64,000 nt of DNA from Luteimonas saliphila (GCF_016774335.1 NZ_JAETWA010000046.1:124001-188000); one strand, 5' to 3'; shown: positions 27,069-37,328, numbered from the stretch's first letter. Made by a program: numbers and translations. Notes: generated from the letters alone by a model not told the origin.

Positions 27069-28808
27069 TCAGGACTGATGGCGGATCCAGTTCTCCACCA
27101 TGCACAGGTCCAGTATCTCCATGAACACCCGGTCGCGCATGGGAAGGTCCTCGCGGTCCATGAACCGGCTCAACGCGCTGGAGTTCAGCAGGCGCTGTTC
27201 GTTGAGACGGCCGGAAAGCAGGAACTGGCGAATCTCCTTCCTGTGGCGCTGGTAGAAAGCGCCCAGGTACGCGACGAAGTTGCCTTTGCTCCTGCGGTTG
27301 AGGATCTCCAGCGGCAGCACATCCGAGAAGGCGGCGCGGGCGACCGCACGATTCTTGCCGCCGGCAATCCACATCCAGGATGGTGTTCTGAGGCAGGTCT
27401 CGACGACGGGCTGTGCCAGCAGTGGCATGCGCAGCCACCGATCGGCACCGCGCGGCGCCATGTCCCGGTAGATCTGGGTATCCGTCAGGCCGAAGACCCG
27501 CTCCCGGTCTCCCGGCAATGCGTCAGCGGGTGCAAGGAACCACGGGTGGGGTTCGGGCGCGCTCGCAACAGCAGAAGGATGGACGAACGTGCGTTGCGCG
27601 GACCTCGGCTGCTTTGGGGGAAGCAGCAGTTTCCGGATCGTCAGCCATCCGGCCGTCCAGAGCGTGCACTGGTGCAGGGCGGCGAGATCCCGAACCGCTG
27701 CCGCTCCGGCGGAAAGCCCCTGCGCGAGGAGGGCATCCGTGGCGGGGGCGGCATTGGTCAAATAGCTGAATACCGTGTCGCCCCCGGACCCAGAGTAGTA
27801 GCTCGCGACATCGTGCTCGGCCCCGGCAGGCCCCATCACGTTGTCGATCGCGTACTGAAGGCAGCCGATCCGTGGAGAGACGGTGCTCGATTCCAGATCG
27901 AAGCAGAAATGCGCACGCTCGAAGTCGAGAACCTTCGTCTGCAGTTCGACGCCGAGCGCTTCGGCAATGAGGCCTGCGTACTGCCGCTCGTCGGCACCTG
28001 GTACCGGCGTGACGAGCGTACAGCACACGACGCGGGCATTCGATTCCTGCAAGCAGGCTGCCACGATCGATGAGTCGAGCCCACCCGACATCTCCAGCAG
28101 GATCGACTGATCCACCTCGGCCAAGGCGGTAATGACGGAGGTGACCGCTCGCCGCAGTTCGGAGGTGGCGTCGTTCGGATTGGTGTAGCGGTTCCAACGG
28201 GAGACGAACTCCCATGGAGACCAGCTTTGCTCGGTCGAGATCCCGGCATCGGTCAAGCTGAGGCTGTACCCGGGCAACAGTTCGCTGATGCCCTCCAGAG
28301 CGGTCCTTTGTGCCTTCTGGTATGGGTACGTCGCCGACCGCGCGATGTACTCCCAATCGATCCGCTTCCTGTACAGGCCAGCTTTCACCGCGAGTCCGAC
28401 ATCCGAGGTGATGAAACCACCTTCGGCGGAGAGCGAGTAGATGCAGGGCATGCCTCCGGAGGGGTCCCGGGTGATGGTCCATCCCGAGTCAACAGAACCA
28501 GAGGGTTGAAGCACGATGTACTCGCCCCAGCAACGTTCGGTCAGGAACATGCGCAGCCGACTGCCGGGGACAAACGTGGCCAATGCTGCGCTGTCCGTGA
28601 CTCGCGAACCGCCCCTCCAGAACAGGTGGCCGACGACCACGCTGCCATCCGGGAGTTGGAGAACCGGAGTCTCTGCACCTGCGAACAGTTCGATCTCGCG
28701 TGCCGTGAGATCGCGCGGCACGCCCATCACTTCGAGGGATGCGCGGATGGCGGAACGGTCCTGGCTTTGTCGGCCATTGCCGATCAGCGCGAGATAGCGA
28801 TATCCCAT
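27069..28808 (-). CDS. Lasso-peptide macrolactam synthetase (C protein, asparagine-synthetase-like)
   Basis: A 579-residue AsnB homologue. It has an N-terminal glutaminase-like domain without the catalytic N-terminal Cys of true AsnB, and a C-terminal synthetase with PP-loop LLEMSGGLDSSIVAACL. It adenylates the ring-forming Glu/Asp side chain of the core peptide, which the new N-terminal Gly then attacks. The ATG shares its A with the stop of the B gene (TGATG). Length and domain order match proteobacterial C proteins. No dedicated ABC exporter (D) lies near, typical for isopeptidase-containing clusters. Confidence 0.92.
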   Translation of the reverse strand: MGYRYLALIGNGRQSQDRSAIRASLEVMGVPRDLTAREIELFAGAETPVLQLPDGSVVVGHLFWRGGSRVTDSAALATFVPGSRLRMFLTERCWGEYIVLQPSGSVDSGWTITRDPSGGMPCIYSLSAEGGFITSDVGLAVKAGLYRKRIDWEYIARSATYPYQKAQRTALEGISELLPGYSLSLTDAGISTEQSWSPWEFVSRWNRYTNPNDATSELRRAVTSVITALAEVDQSILLEMSGGLDSSIVAACLQESNARVVCCTLVTPVPGADERQYAGLIAEALGVELQTKVLDFERAHFCFDLESSTVSPRIGCLQYAIDNVMGPAGAEHDVASYYSGSGGDTVFSYLTNAAPATDALLAQGLSAGAAAVRDLAALHQCTLWTAGWLTIRKLLLPPKQPRSAQRTFVHPSAVASAPEPHPWFLAPADALPGDRERVFGLTDTQIYRDMAPRGADRWLRMPLLAQPVVETCLRTPSWMWIAGGKNRAVARAAFSDVLPLEILNRRSKGNFVAYLGAFYQRHRKEIRQFLLSGRLNEQRLLNSSALSRFMDREDLPMRDRVFMEILDLCMVENWIRHQS

Positions 28809-29482
28809 CACACGACTCGTATCGGGGTGTGGGCTGTGACATTGCCGACGGAGTCGCTTAGAACGAGATCTCCAGCCTGCACCCAGGCATGTGCGGCGAA
28901 TGGGTTGCCGGCGACCCCGAAGACGACATTTGCGTGCAAGCCGCGTCTGGCCAAGAACCTGGCCATCGCTATGGCGTCGGGAAGGCAGCGCGGAACGATG
29001 GGCACGTACACCCGGGCGAGGTTGAACTCACGTGCGATGTGGAAGAAGCGCTCGACGTCGGCCCGTGTTGCCGGGCTGAGAGTGGGCGGCGCTTTACGGC
29101 TTCGATAGGCGGAGAGCCCACGAAGAACGTCGCTGAGATTGCGGGTCGCTAGCTGCCAGTGCGTCCGGCAGACGATCGCGAGAACCTCCAGGTGGGTTGC
29201 GGCGGAAGGCCTCTCGGTTGAGAACGCCTGCTCCATCGCGCTGCGGACCGGCGCCGCGACGCGAGGTGGCGTCGGGGGGTGGCTGTTGGTCGGGTCGCAT
29301 TCGAGGACACCCTTGTCAACGAGTGGAAGAACGCCGGTCTCATCGCCGGTCTCGATATACCTGGCGAGCGCACGTTCCAGCGTCGTCGACAGACGGAAGT
29401 ACTGGTCCTTGCGCGTGTCCAGGAAGATGAAATGCCCGTCGTACTGGCAGCAAGACACGTCGGGGCCGAACTGAAAGGGCAT
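28808..29482 (-). CDS. Lasso-peptide B protein (PqqD-like RRE fused to transglutaminase-type protease)
   Basis: A 224-residue protein. Residues about 1-85 form the leader-recognising RRE (PDVSCCQYDGHFIFLDTRKDQYFRL). Residues about 95-224 are the B2 cysteine protease, with Cys166 in VPRCLPDAIAM, His198 in AHAWVQ and a C-terminal Asp (Asp205 or Asp210). It binds the precursor leader and removes it. GGAGG is 7 bases before ATG 29482. The upstream codons of the open frame belong to the precursor gene region and are not used. Translationally coupled to the cyclase. Confidence 0.92.
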   Translation of the reverse strand: MPFQFGPDVSCCQYDGHFIFLDTRKDQYFRLSTTLERALARYIETGDETGVLPLVDKGVLECDPTNSHPPTPPRVAAPVRSAMEQAFSTERPSAATHLEVLAIVCRTHWQLATRNLSDVLRGLSAYRSRKAPPTLSPATRADVERFFHIAREFNLARVYVPIVPRCLPDAIAMARFLARRGLHANVVFGVAGNPFAAHAWVQAGDLVLSDSVGNVTAHTPIRVV

Positions 29483-29500
29483 GTCCCTGCCTCCGGAAGT

Positions 29501-29532
29501 AGTGGAGGCGCATCTGGACATGCGCCTCCACT
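29501..29532 (-). promoter_or_regulatory. Strong hairpin between lasso precursor and B gene
   Basis: AGTGGAGGCGCAT and ATGCGCCTCCACT form a perfect 13-base-pair stem with a six-base loop, 17 bases after the precursor stop and 18 bases before the B start. No T tract follows, so it looks like an mRNA-stabilising or partial read-through element, giving more precursor than enzyme. Confidence 0.7.
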
Positions 29533-29549
29533 GTTCGGGATCTGCAAAC

Positions 29550-29696
29550 TTACTCCTCCGAGATCCCCACGCCGATGGGCGTTCCGTTGCCTTCGCCGGC
29601 CACGCCCGGGCCGTGCGTATCGGTGCTTGCGGTTCCGAGCACGATGAAGTCATCGTTCGCGGCGGCCTGCCGGGCGGTCTGGTTGTTGCTGTCCAT
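29550..29696 (-). CDS. Lasso-peptide precursor (A), xanthomonin-like
   Basis: A 48-residue precursor. Start ATG 29696 is chosen because AAGGAG lies 6 bases upstream; ATG 29702 overlaps that site. The leader (residues 1-28) ends ...STDTH with Thr27 at position -2, the conserved processing threonine. The predicted core is GPGVAGEGNGTPIGVGISEE (Gly29-Glu48). Glu35 is core position 7, so a seven-residue Gly1-Glu7 macrolactam ring is predicted, as in xanthomonins, whose precursors also end ISEE as far as I recall. Trimming of ISEE from the mature product is possible. The peptide's activity is unknown. Confidence 0.9.
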   Translation of the reverse strand: MDSNNQTARQAAANDDFIVLGTASTDTHGPGVAGEGNGTPIGVGISEE

Positions 29697-29740
29697 GGTC
29701 ATCTCCTTCGTCTGCGTCATGGCGAATCCATGACCACTGC

Positions 29741-29799
29741 AGCGTAGGAGCCGGATTTCCTGATCTTCAAATGATTCTTGTTTGATCAATTCTTGATCA
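29741..29799 (-). promoter_or_regulatory. Promoter and tandem regulator sites of the lasso precursor
   Basis: On the - strand TTGAAG (29770-29765) and TACGCT (29746-29741) with an 18-base spacer resemble -35/-10 boxes about 40-70 bases before the precursor. Just upstream are two TTGATCA units at 29782-29788 and 29793-29799, 11 bases apart, in a locally AT-rich patch. They are candidate sites for the adjacent GntR regulator. Confidence 0.45.
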
Positions 29800-29853
29800 T
29801 CCGCAACTGTGACATCCGTTGCGGATCCCCCGGCTACGGACACGCCGCCCAGG

Positions 29854-30486
29854 CTAGTGCCGATGCTCGCGCCGTCGCTTGAGCGTCACCGTGATGCACG
29901 GCACCAGCTGCTTGCGGCGCTCGTGGTAGTCGTGCAACGCCACGCGCAGGCGGGGGAGATCGCGCGTGCGCCAGTGCCGCTGCAGCGCGGCGAGTTCCTC
30001 GACCTCGTCTTCGACCAATCCCCGCTTGGCCTTGCGGATCGGGGCGAGCTGGTCGTTGGTCCGGCGCACGGCCTTGGACAGGCGGGTGTGCAGGGTGGCA
30101 TCGGCGATGGCATCGAACAGCTGCCAGGTCGCCTCTGCCAGGTCGTCGTCGTTCGAGGCGATCTCGGGCTGCCGGAGGCCGCCCGGAATCCGGCCGACGA
30201 CGCCGACATCGCATGCCATCAGCAGCAGGCGCTGCATCCAGTCGTAGGTGTCGCGCAGCTCGATCTCGACCGGCAGCGGCAGGTACGCGCCGCCCCGGGC
30301 GTGGTGCTCGAGGATGCCCTCGCCGACCAGCCGCTCCAGCGCCAACCGCACCGGCATGGCGCTGGTGTCGAACTCGGCGGCCAGCGTGGCCGGGTCGATC
30401 CGGTCTCCCGGCAGGTAGTGGCCCGAACGCAGTGCCTGCCGGATCCGCTCCTGCAACTGCACGCTCTTGGTGTGGAATGCGCTCAT
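29854..30486 (-). CDS. GntR-family regulator next to the lasso precursor
   Basis: A 210-residue protein: an N-terminal winged helix (ERIRQALRSGHYLPGDRIDPATLAAEFDTSAMPVRLALERLVGEGIL) and a helical FCD-like C-terminal ligand domain (DTYDWMQRLLL, ...LRVALHDYHERRKQLV). Start MSAFHTK chosen; the long upstream frame is shadow. It sits 157 bases upstream of the precursor on the same strand, where GntR regulators are found in other lasso loci. It probably senses a metabolite or the linearised peptide. Confidence 0.85.
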   Translation of the reverse strand: MSAFHTKSVQLQERIRQALRSGHYLPGDRIDPATLAAEFDTSAMPVRLALERLVGEGILEHHARGGAYLPLPVEIELRDTYDWMQRLLLMACDVGVVGRIPGGLRQPEIASNDDDLAEATWQLFDAIADATLHTRLSKAVRRTNDQLAPIRKAKRGLVEDEVEELAALQRHWRTRDLPRLRVALHDYHERRKQLVPCITVTLKRRREHRH

Positions 30487-31134
30487 GGCGGAACTCCGTA
30501 TCCGCGAATGGCAGTGATTCAACCTGCTGTCTTTGGCGATCCGATGCCGGATGCGGTTCAATCTTTCCGCATGTGGCGTGGTGTGTCCAGTCTGCAGGCA
30601 CGATTGCTCGCCATGAAGCGCGACTTCGAGCTCTCCCGGGCTGGAGCTGCGACCGCTGCCGGTCCCATACGGGGATGTACCGCTGGCAACCTGGGCAGCG
30701 TCGGCAGCGCCGTCCGCATAGCAAAGGGCGAAGCGCTGAAGCTGCGGCGGCTGCGCCACCCGCGCGTAACCAGTCAGCACCGCCCCGGCCACCGTCCCCA
30801 TCCATGTCGACCCGCGTACCGTTCGAGCCGGCTCGCTGCTGCGTCCGCGCGGCCTGCGCCTTTTCGTCGGCGCCGAGCCTCCCTGGTCCGCAGAGCGGGG
30901 TGGGCTTGTCACACGGAGTGCTGTGGCGAATGGGAGGGGCCGAAAACCGACGATTGACTTCTCCCGACAGCGGGCGTAAGAAGCGCCTCAGGGGTGTCTA
31001 CAACTGACTGTTCAGGTCTCCGAAGCAGGGCGTATGTGTCCCGCAGCCGGGGACGACACTGCGCGAGAGTCTTGTCCGACAAACGCAGGAAGTTGTTCGA
31101 TAAGCCAAGCAACAACGTTTCCAAAGGAAGGAAC
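30487..31134. other. Gene-free stretch between GntR and Rhs genes
   Basis: I see no supported gene. The open frames here are high-GC shadows without family features. The interval must hold the promoters of the divergent GntR and Rhs genes; no box is convincing. Confidence 0.5.
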
Positions 31135-34100
31135 ATGACATCGGCTGCTAGCGCGACGGCACTCATCGGCGTACTTCTCCGTAGTCGTTCGAAATGCACA
31201 GGGCATGGCAAGACGAGACTGCGAGCGCATGCCGTTCTCCTGCTGCTTCTTGCAGCATCCGCAAATGCGGTGGCAATCGACGAATCCTGGCGCGCCGTAC
31301 TTCCGATAGATGGCGCGGGAGGCGGCGCGACGACGTTAGACCGGGTTTCGGTCACAGGAAGCAGGATCTACAGCATCCACACCAGCGGGGTGCCTTCCCT
31401 GGGCAGCGCCTGGGCGATTACCAACAATCGCGAGGTGAGCGGGAACTACGGGCAGATTGAGGACCCGCACGATGCCGATGCGAGCGCGCCTGCAAACTGC
31501 GAGAAGGACGAGGTGCAGCCGGTTGCAGGCAATCCTGTGGTCATGTCCTCCGGGAACAAGGTTGAGCGCGAGATCGATTTCGATGGCGCCGGCCTCCGGC
31601 TCGAGCGCACGTGGAATCAGCACTGGGACGGCATCGGTCTGTTCGGGTATCACTGGCTCTCGAACTTCGACTACAAGCTGAGCTTCGGCAGCAGCTATGG
31701 CATCAGTGCGTGCTATCCGCGTCCAAGCATCGCTGAGTGCCAGAATGGACACACCTATACCACCATCTGGGCGCACCGGCCCGATGGCCGGAAGATCCGA
31801 TATCTCAAGGCTGCGGACGGAATCTACTACGAAGAGAAGGCAAGCCCGATCTCCCGGATCGTCCGTCAGTCGAACGGAACCTGGATCCTGTACGGTGAGA
31901 GCGCGACCATCGAACGATACAGGGCCGGTGGGTTGCCCCTGGAGGTCAAGGATGAGCAGGGCATCGGATGGACGTTCACCTACGCGGGGATGCAGGGGAC
32001 GCAGCTACAGCGCGTCACGCACACTTCCAGCCGATTTATCCAGTTTCTGTGGACGGGCGACGAACTGACGCAGATCAAGGACCCTGCCGGCAATTCATAC
32101 CGGTACACCTACAGCCACCAGAAGGTTTATGACGGGCTGCACCTGTTGGCGAGCACCACGCTGCCCGGAGCGCCCGCCACGAAGATCACCTACCACTACG
32201 AACAGTCCGAATTCTTCGCCCTCACCGGAAAGTCGTATAACGATGTTCGCTACTCGACTTTCGCCTACGACGCGCAGCGGCGCGCAACCCTCAGCGAACA
32301 CGCTGGGGGCGTAGATCGTCACACGTTCACGTACACCAGCGGATTCCAGGACGGCAAGCAAACCCTGACGATCGTGCAGACCAATCCGCTCGGGAAGAAG
32401 GCGACCTATACGTTCCACGATCGCAAACTGACGACTGTGACCGGCCATGCCTCGACCAACTGCCCGGCCAGTGTCAGCAGCATCACCTACGACACGAACG
32501 GCTACAAGGACAAGGTGCAAGACCAGGAAGGCGGCGTCACCGACTACGACTACAACGCGAAAGGCCAATTGCTCAAGAAAACCGAGGCGTTCGGCACTCC
32601 CGAAGCAAGATCAACCACCTATGTCTGGGATCCGCAAGAAAACCGCCTCCTGAGAAAGACGGTTCACGCGGGCACGACCCAGTTGTATCAGATCACGTAC
32701 GGCTACGACTCACGCAAACGCCTGGCATCGGTGGCGGTGAAGAACCTGTCCACTGCCGTGGTGGCAAGCCAGAATCAGACCAGGACCACTACGTATACCT
32801 ACACCGAGCATGCGAACGGCATGGTCGCCACCATGACGGTGGATGGACCGTTGGCGGGCACGGGTGATGCGGTGACACGTACATTCAGCTCCAAGGGCGA
32901 TCTGGTCAGCGTCAGTACGGTATTGGGCGATGTAGCGACATACACCAACTACAATGAGCTGGGCCAGCCCGGCAGGATCACCGGCATCAACGGGGACATC
33001 ACCGAGTATGTCTACGATGAGCGGGGACGTGTCAAGAACGAGAGGCGGATTATTGATGGCGTCGCGCGCACAACGACCTATGGTTACGATGCGTTCGGCC
33101 GTGTAACGGCTGTGACCAGCCCCGATGCGCATACGCGGCATCTTCAGTATGACGCCAGCTGGCGTGTGGCATCCAGTTACGAGGCCGAGGCAGGCGGAAC
33201 CTTCGCGCAGATGCGTTACACCTACAACAATGCCTCGCTTCCCACGATTGTCGAAGCCGTACGCCTGGCCAGCGCGCCCGCGGCCCCGGTTGCGGGCGCG
33301 CAGTTCGTCAGCCAGACGATCCCCACGCTTCATACCGGCCGTCCCTACACCATCAGCATCCAGATCAAGAACACCGGTACCAGTACATGGTCAACCGCCG
33401 GGGGATATCGGCTCGTCTCCAGGAACCAGTCTTTCACCGATGCTTTCGGCATCTCGGTACTGGGGATACCTGGAACCGTCCTTCCGGGACAGACGGCGAA
33501 CTTCGTCATCCAGGGGACCGCTCCCCACGCCAGTAGCTACGGGTTCCAATGGCAGATGACTAACGCGGGCGTCGCGTTCGGCAGCCTGACGCCAAGCGCC
33601 TCGGTCAACGTGATCTATCCGCCCACGCCTCCAACGGATCCATGTCCGCCCGAATGCGGTGCCCCCCTCTCTGTAGCCGACGAAGGAGATGCCGAGGCTG
33701 TCGACGGCTCCAGCACATTGGTGTCTCCTCAGAGCCTGCCGACCGGGGTGAGTTACCGCGCTTACACCGACTACGATGAGCTTGGCCGCGTCATGGCGCA
33801 CAGAGGTAACAACGGCCAGCGCATGGACTATGGTTACGACAAGGAGGGCCGGCTGCTCCTGGAGGTAGACGCACAGGGGCGAGAGACCCGTCACACCTAC
33901 GACAAGCTGGGGCGCCTGATCAAGACTGTCGACGCGGCTGGCGGCGTGAGCGAGTTCAAGTACGATCTCGACGATCGGTTGGTGTGGGTCAAGGATCCGC
34001 GCGGAAAGATTACGACCTATCTCTACGATGGGTTCGGCCAGTTGTGGTCGCAGACCAGCCCGGATACCGGCACCACCACCTTCGAGTACGGCACAACCGG

Positions 34101-35838
34101 CTTACGCACGAAGATGACCCGCGCAAACGGCGTCGTGACCAGCTACGCCCATGACAGCCAGGGCCGCCTGATTTCGGCGACCGCAGGCGGCGAAACCCAG
34201 ACCTTCACCTACGACAACTGTACCAATGGCAAGGGTCGTCTGTGCAAGGTGAGCGACCCGACGGGCAGTGTCACCTACACTTACACGCCGCAGGGACAAG
34301 TTGCGTCGCAAAGTAGCGCACTCCCGTCCAACGGTTCAGCGTCTTATGCCTACACCTACGACGGCATGGGACGGCTGACCGGGATCGGCTATCCGGGCGG
34401 GGTGGGCGTGGGCTATGGCTATGCCAACGGCAAGATGACGGCGATCACGGCAACGATTGGCGGCGTGACGCATAACGTCGCCACCAACGTCCAGTACCAG
34501 CCCTTTGGTGCGGCTGTGGGTTGGACCTGGGGTAACGGCCTGACACGCGGCGCAACGTATGACCTGGACGGCAGGCTCTCGGAACTGCATTCAAAGAATG
34601 GCAGCACCAACCTGCAACGACTGGTCTATGGCTATGACACGGCGAACCGAATGACCGGTCTTACCAACCACGTGAATAGCAGCCTGACACAGGCATACGG
34701 CTACGATCAGCTGGCACGGCTGACTTCTGTAACGGCCACTGGCGCGAACCAGAGCTTCCTGTGGGACGCGAACGGCAACCGCACCAGTCACACGTGGGGT
34801 GGGCAGGCTGACCTGTACCAGACGGCGTCGACCGGAAACCGTCTTTCCGCCATCAGCGGGCCGCGTGCGACAAGTTATACCTACGACGCCAGCGGCAACA
34901 CCCTCACCGGCGAGGGGGTGAGCTACACGTACAGCGCATTCAACCGCCTGGCGACGGCCACAAAGGCTGGCGTGACCACGACCTACGCCGTCAACGCACT
35001 GGGTCAGCGGGTGCACAGGAAGGTGGGTACGGGTGCGCATCACTGGTTCACCTACGGGCCTGGCGGTCAGATGCTGGGCGAGTACCAGGGATCATGGACG
35101 CACTATGTGCGGCTGCCGGACGGCACGCCCGTCGCCAGAGTCAAGGGTAGCCAGATCCTCATGATCCACACCGACCACCTGGGCCGGCCGGAGATCGTGA
35201 CCAACAGCGCCAAGGCGGTGGTGTGGCGCGCGAGCAACTTCGCGTTCGATCGCACCGTCACTCTCGACAGCATTGGTGGGTTGAACCTGGGATTCCCGGG
35301 CCAGTACCACGATGCGGAGACGGGGCTGGCTTACAACTATCACCGGACCTACAACCCTCGGACGGGGCGGTATCTGGAGAGCGACCCTATCGGGTTGGCC
35401 GGTGGACTGAATACCTATGCCTATGTCGGGGGGAATCCGATCAGCTTCACTGATCCGCTTGGTTTGGCACCTGCGTCAGGCGCGATGGCGGATTGTTTGT
35501 CGCAGATATTCGGTCAGTCTGTTTCGGGCGTGAATGTCAGGAATAAAACTGTCGTCAACAACGATTTCGTGACGACGCGGAGAAACTCAATCCGCCTTCC
35601 GCCTACCTTGTCGGTCGATGAGTTCTTTGCCGATCACAGCTTGGTTCTGCATGAGTACTACCATGTGCTGCGGCAGTGGAATACGGGCGAGTTAACTCGC
35701 AGGGCTTATGCGGCAGAGTTTATGCGGAATGGATCAGCCGACGGAAATCGCTTCGAGGATCCCGCAAATGCGTTTGCCAAGAGCCATGCCGACGCGCTCA
35801 AGGAATGCCTGAAGCAGGCCGAGGAGTGCAAGAAATGA
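31135..35838 (+). CDS. Rhs/YD-repeat secreted protein with NBR1-like Ig insert and HExxH tip
   Basis: A 1567-residue exported protein: signal region (hydrophobic [16 protein letters not shown]), a DUF6531-like start ([14 protein letters not shown]), then many YD repeats of the form YDxxGRL. At about 33280-33630 an Ig-like domain ([30 protein letters not shown]) resembles the NBR1 central domain. The Rhs core ends with the signature [25 protein letters not shown]. The variable tip of about 125 residues has [11 protein letters not shown], a HExxH zinc-protease motif, with a downstream FEDPANAFA that could supply the third ligand. GGAAGG precedes ATG 31135. The stop overlaps the next gene as ATGA, as with toxin-immunity pairs. 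Confidence 0.88.
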   Translation: MTSAASATALIGVLLRSRSKCTGHGKTRLRAHAVLLLLLAASANAVAIDESWRAVLPIDGAGGGATTLDRVSVTGSRIYSIHTSGVPSLGSAWAITNNREVSGNYGQIEDPHDADASAPANCEKDEVQPVAGNPVVMSSGNKVEREIDFDGAGLRLERTWNQHWDGIGLFGYHWLSNFDYKLSFGSSYGISACYPRPSIAECQNGHTYTTIWAHRPDGRKIRYLKAADGIYYEEKASPISRIVRQSNGTWILYGESATIERYRAGGLPLEVKDEQGIGWTFTYAGMQGTQLQRVTHTSSRFIQFLWTGDELTQIKDPAGNSYRYTYSHQKVYDGLHLLASTTLPGAPATKITYHYEQSEFFALTGKSYNDVRYSTFAYDAQRRATLSEHAGGVDRHTFTYTSGFQDGKQTLTIVQTNPLGKKATYTFHDRKLTTVTGHASTNCPASVSSITYDTNGYKDKVQDQEGGVTDYDYNAKGQLLKKTEAFGTPEARSTTYVWDPQENRLLRKTVHAGTTQLYQITYGYDSRKRLASVAVKNLSTAVVASQNQTRTTTYTYTEHANGMVATMTVDGPLAGTGDAVTRTFSSKGDLVSVSTVLGDVATYTNYNELGQPGRITGINGDITEYVYDERGRVKNERRIIDGVARTTTYGYDAFGRVTAVTSPDAHTRHLQYDASWRVASSYEAEAGGTFAQMRYTYNNASLPTIVEAVRLASAPAAPVAGAQFVSQTIPTLHTGRPYTISIQIKNTGTSTWSTAGGYRLVSRNQSFTDAFGISVLGIPGTVLPGQTANFVIQGTAPHASSYGFQWQMTNAGVAFGSLTPSASVNVIYPPTPPTDPCPPECGAPLSVADEGDAEAVDGSSTLVSPQSLPTGVSYRAYTDYDELGRVMAHRGNNGQRMDYGYDKEGRLLLEVDAQGRETRHTYDKLGRLIKTVDAAGGVSEFKYDLDDRLVWVKDPRGKITTYLYDGFGQLWSQTSPDTGTTTFEYGTTGLRTKMTRANGVVTSYAHDSQGRLISATAGGETQTFTYDNCTNGKGRLCKVSDPTGSVTYTYTPQGQVASQSSALPSNGSASYAYTYDGMGRLTGIGYPGGVGVGYGYANGKMTAITATIGGVTHNVATNVQYQPFGAAVGWTWGNGLTRGATYDLDGRLSELHSKNGSTNLQRLVYGYDTANRMTGLTNHVNSSLTQAYGYDQLARLTSVTATGANQSFLWDANGNRTSHTWGGQADLYQTASTGNRLSAISGPRATSYTYDASGNTLTGEGVSYTYSAFNRLATATKAGVTTTYAVNALGQRVHRKVGTGAHHWFTYGPGGQMLGEYQGSWTHYVRLPDGTPVARVKGSQILMIHTDHLGRPEIVTNSAKAVVWRASNFAFDRTVTLDSIGGLNLGFPGQYHDAETGLAYNYHRTYNPRTGRYLESDPIGLAGGLNTYAYVGGNPISFTDPLGLAPASGAMADCLSQIFGQSVSGVNVRNKTVVNNDFVTTRRNSIRLPPTLSVDEFFADHSLVLHEYYHVLRQWNTGELTRRAYAAEFMRNGSADGNRFEDPANAFAKSHADALKECLKQAEECKK

Positions 35839-36203
35839 AGATGGCGCTGCCAGTTCTCTTGGGGACCTTGATAACTACGGGATGCACTGCTTTCGGCGGC
35901 GACATGATCATTCGGGTATCCGGATCGGTGCCGGTGTCTGGGCTAGCGGATAAAGATAAATCGAGCGAGCCGTGCCAGCTTGGCATGGTCTCCGCTGAGA
36001 CCGGGGAGCAGTCGCCCACACGGGACGTTCCTGCTGACTTCTCTACTACTATGATGGTTGTTGCTGGCCCGAAGCCGAAACCCTATTACTTCGTGGCCGA
36101 ATGTGACGAGGGCCGCAAGTTTCGCTCGGATGAGGTCACCATCAGCAGTCGCGGCTCGTACAGCAGGAATTTCGATTTGGGAACGCTTGTCGAGGAACCG
36201 TAG
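35835..36203 (+). CDS. Small lipoprotein, possible immunity protein for the Rhs tip
   Basis: A 122-residue protein with a lipoprotein signal ([17 protein letters not shown], Cys17) and a short beta-rich domain ([10 protein letters not shown]..., [18 protein letters not shown]). The ATG overlaps the rhs stop (ATGA), so expression is coupled. Small lipoproteins downstream of Rhs or polymorphic toxins can protect against a periplasmic toxin. That role is inference from position only; no family recognised. A terminator-like hairpin follows. Confidence 0.7.
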   Translation: MKMALPVLLGTLITTGCTAFGGDMIIRVSGSVPVSGLADKDKSSEPCQLGMVSAETGEQSPTRDVPADFSTTMMVVAGPKPKPYYFVAECDEGRKFRSDEVTISSRGSYSRNFDLGTLVEEP

Positions 36204-36234
36204 GGTGGGTCTTGACCCGCGAAGATGAAACAAC

Positions 36235-36264
36235 GAAGCGCCGCATTGCGGGGCTTCTTCATTT
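36235..36264 (+). terminator. Rho-independent terminator-like hairpin
   Basis: GAAGCGCCGC-ATT-GCGGGGCTTC forms a 10-base stem with one mismatch, followed by TTCATTT, 31 bases after the lipoprotein stop. It would end the rhs operon transcript. Confidence 0.6.
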
Positions 36265-36295
36265 AGCCGCTCACCGCTGCGTGTCTGGAACGAAC

Positions 36296-36471
36296 GGTGT
36301 CAGAGTCACTTAAGCGGCTTCGGCCTTGCGGGGCCGACGTGGCGGGCGCACCCCCGCGAAGCGCCACAGTTTGGCTCGCACCTGCTCACGAAACCGATCG
36401 GTTCCCAAGGCGCGCTGCTGCTGCAGGTAGATCCGGACTTCGGCCAGAGGGTCTTCCGGTAAGGCTTCCGG
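36296..36471 (-). repeat. Truncated RAYT copy A (3' end only)
   Basis: Matches 36623-36801 of the full element, including CTCACGAAACCGATCGGTTC and GTCTTCCGGTAAGGCTTC, with scattered substitutions. It carries the terminal sequence and the last about 50 codons only. Confidence 0.85.
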
Positions 36472-36526
36472 AACGAACGGTGTCTGGAACGAACGGTGTC
36501 AACGAACGGTGTCAGTGTCAACGAAC

Positions 36527-36612
36527 GGTGTCAGAGTCACTTGAGCGGCTTGGCCTTGCGGGGCCGGTGTGCCGGGCGCAACCCCGCGAAGCGCCGCGGT
36601 TTGGCTTGCACC
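36527..36612 (-). repeat. Truncated RAYT copy B (extreme 3' end)
   Basis: Starts with GGTGTCAGAGTCACTTGAGC and covers the last about 25 codons of the transposase, ending at TTGGCTTGCACC where copy A continues. The next end sequence follows at 36623. Confidence 0.8.
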
Positions 36613-36636
36613 AGCGAGAAACGGTGTCAGAGTCAC

Positions 36637-37328
36637 TTAAGGTGGTATGGCTTTGCGGGGTCGATGTGCTGGGCGCACGCCAGCGAAGCGCTGGAGCTTG
36701 GCTTGCACCTGCTCACGAAACCGATCGGTTCCCAAGGCGCGCTGTTGCTGCAGGTAGATCTGGACTTCGGCCAGGGTGTCTTCCGGTAAGGCTTCAGCCA
36801 GGAGTCCGCAGTAGGCGACGCGTCGATCCGGCTCGTCTCTCCCGAGGGCAAGGTAGGCGGGATGCGGCGCTACCAGGGGGTCGGGACGGCCCGTCGTGTT
36901 GGCACGACAACTCGACCACGCATACCCTTTGGGGTCTTCGGTCATCCGGGCCCGGACAGGGTTGAGCTCGATGTAGCGGTAGCAGGTCAGGACGTACTGC
37001 TCGGAGTCGACCAGACAGGACTTGTAGCGTCCCTCCCAGAGCGTCCCCGTCCGGCCGTGCCGGCCATTGAACAGTCCGGCATAGTTGCGCCCGAAGGTCT
37101 GCATCAATCGTGAGACTGCACCCGTCTCCGCAGGTGTCAACAATAGATGGACGTGATTGGTCATCAGGACATAGGCGTGCAGCAGCCATAGCGAAGCAGC
37201 GCTTCGCCAAGCAGGCGCAGATAGCGCTGCCGGTCCCCGTCGTCCAGGAAGCAGGGAAGACGGTTGTTGCCGCGTTGAACGACGTGCTGCGGAACACCGG
37301 CAAGATCGGGGCGAGGCAATCGGGCCAT
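36637..37328 (-). pseudogene. REP-associated tyrosine transposase (Y1_Tnp/IS200-like), frameshifted
   Basis: The ATG at 37328 opens MARLPRPDLAGVPQHVVQRG..., the RAYT N-terminus, running to about 37185. There the frame is lost (TATGGCTGCTGCACG; the family has ALHAYVLMTNHVHLL). The rest is intact in another frame: HAYVLMTNHVHLLLTP with the HUH histidines, and CYRYIELNPVRARM with the catalytic Tyr. The stop TAA lies inside the terminal repeat. About 230 residues when joined, the usual RAYT length. RAYTs mobilise short palindromic REP sequences. With the shift it is probably inactive, but trans-action by other copies is possible. Confidence 0.88.

Noticed and set aside
22510..29702. ABC exporter (D gene) for the lasso peptide
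   Set aside because: None found within the locus; isopeptidase-type clusters usually lack it.
36470..36540. Repeated GAACGGTGTC units as a possible CRISPR or minisatellite
   Set aside because: Units are too short, with irregular spacing and no spacers; they are stacked RAYT element ends.
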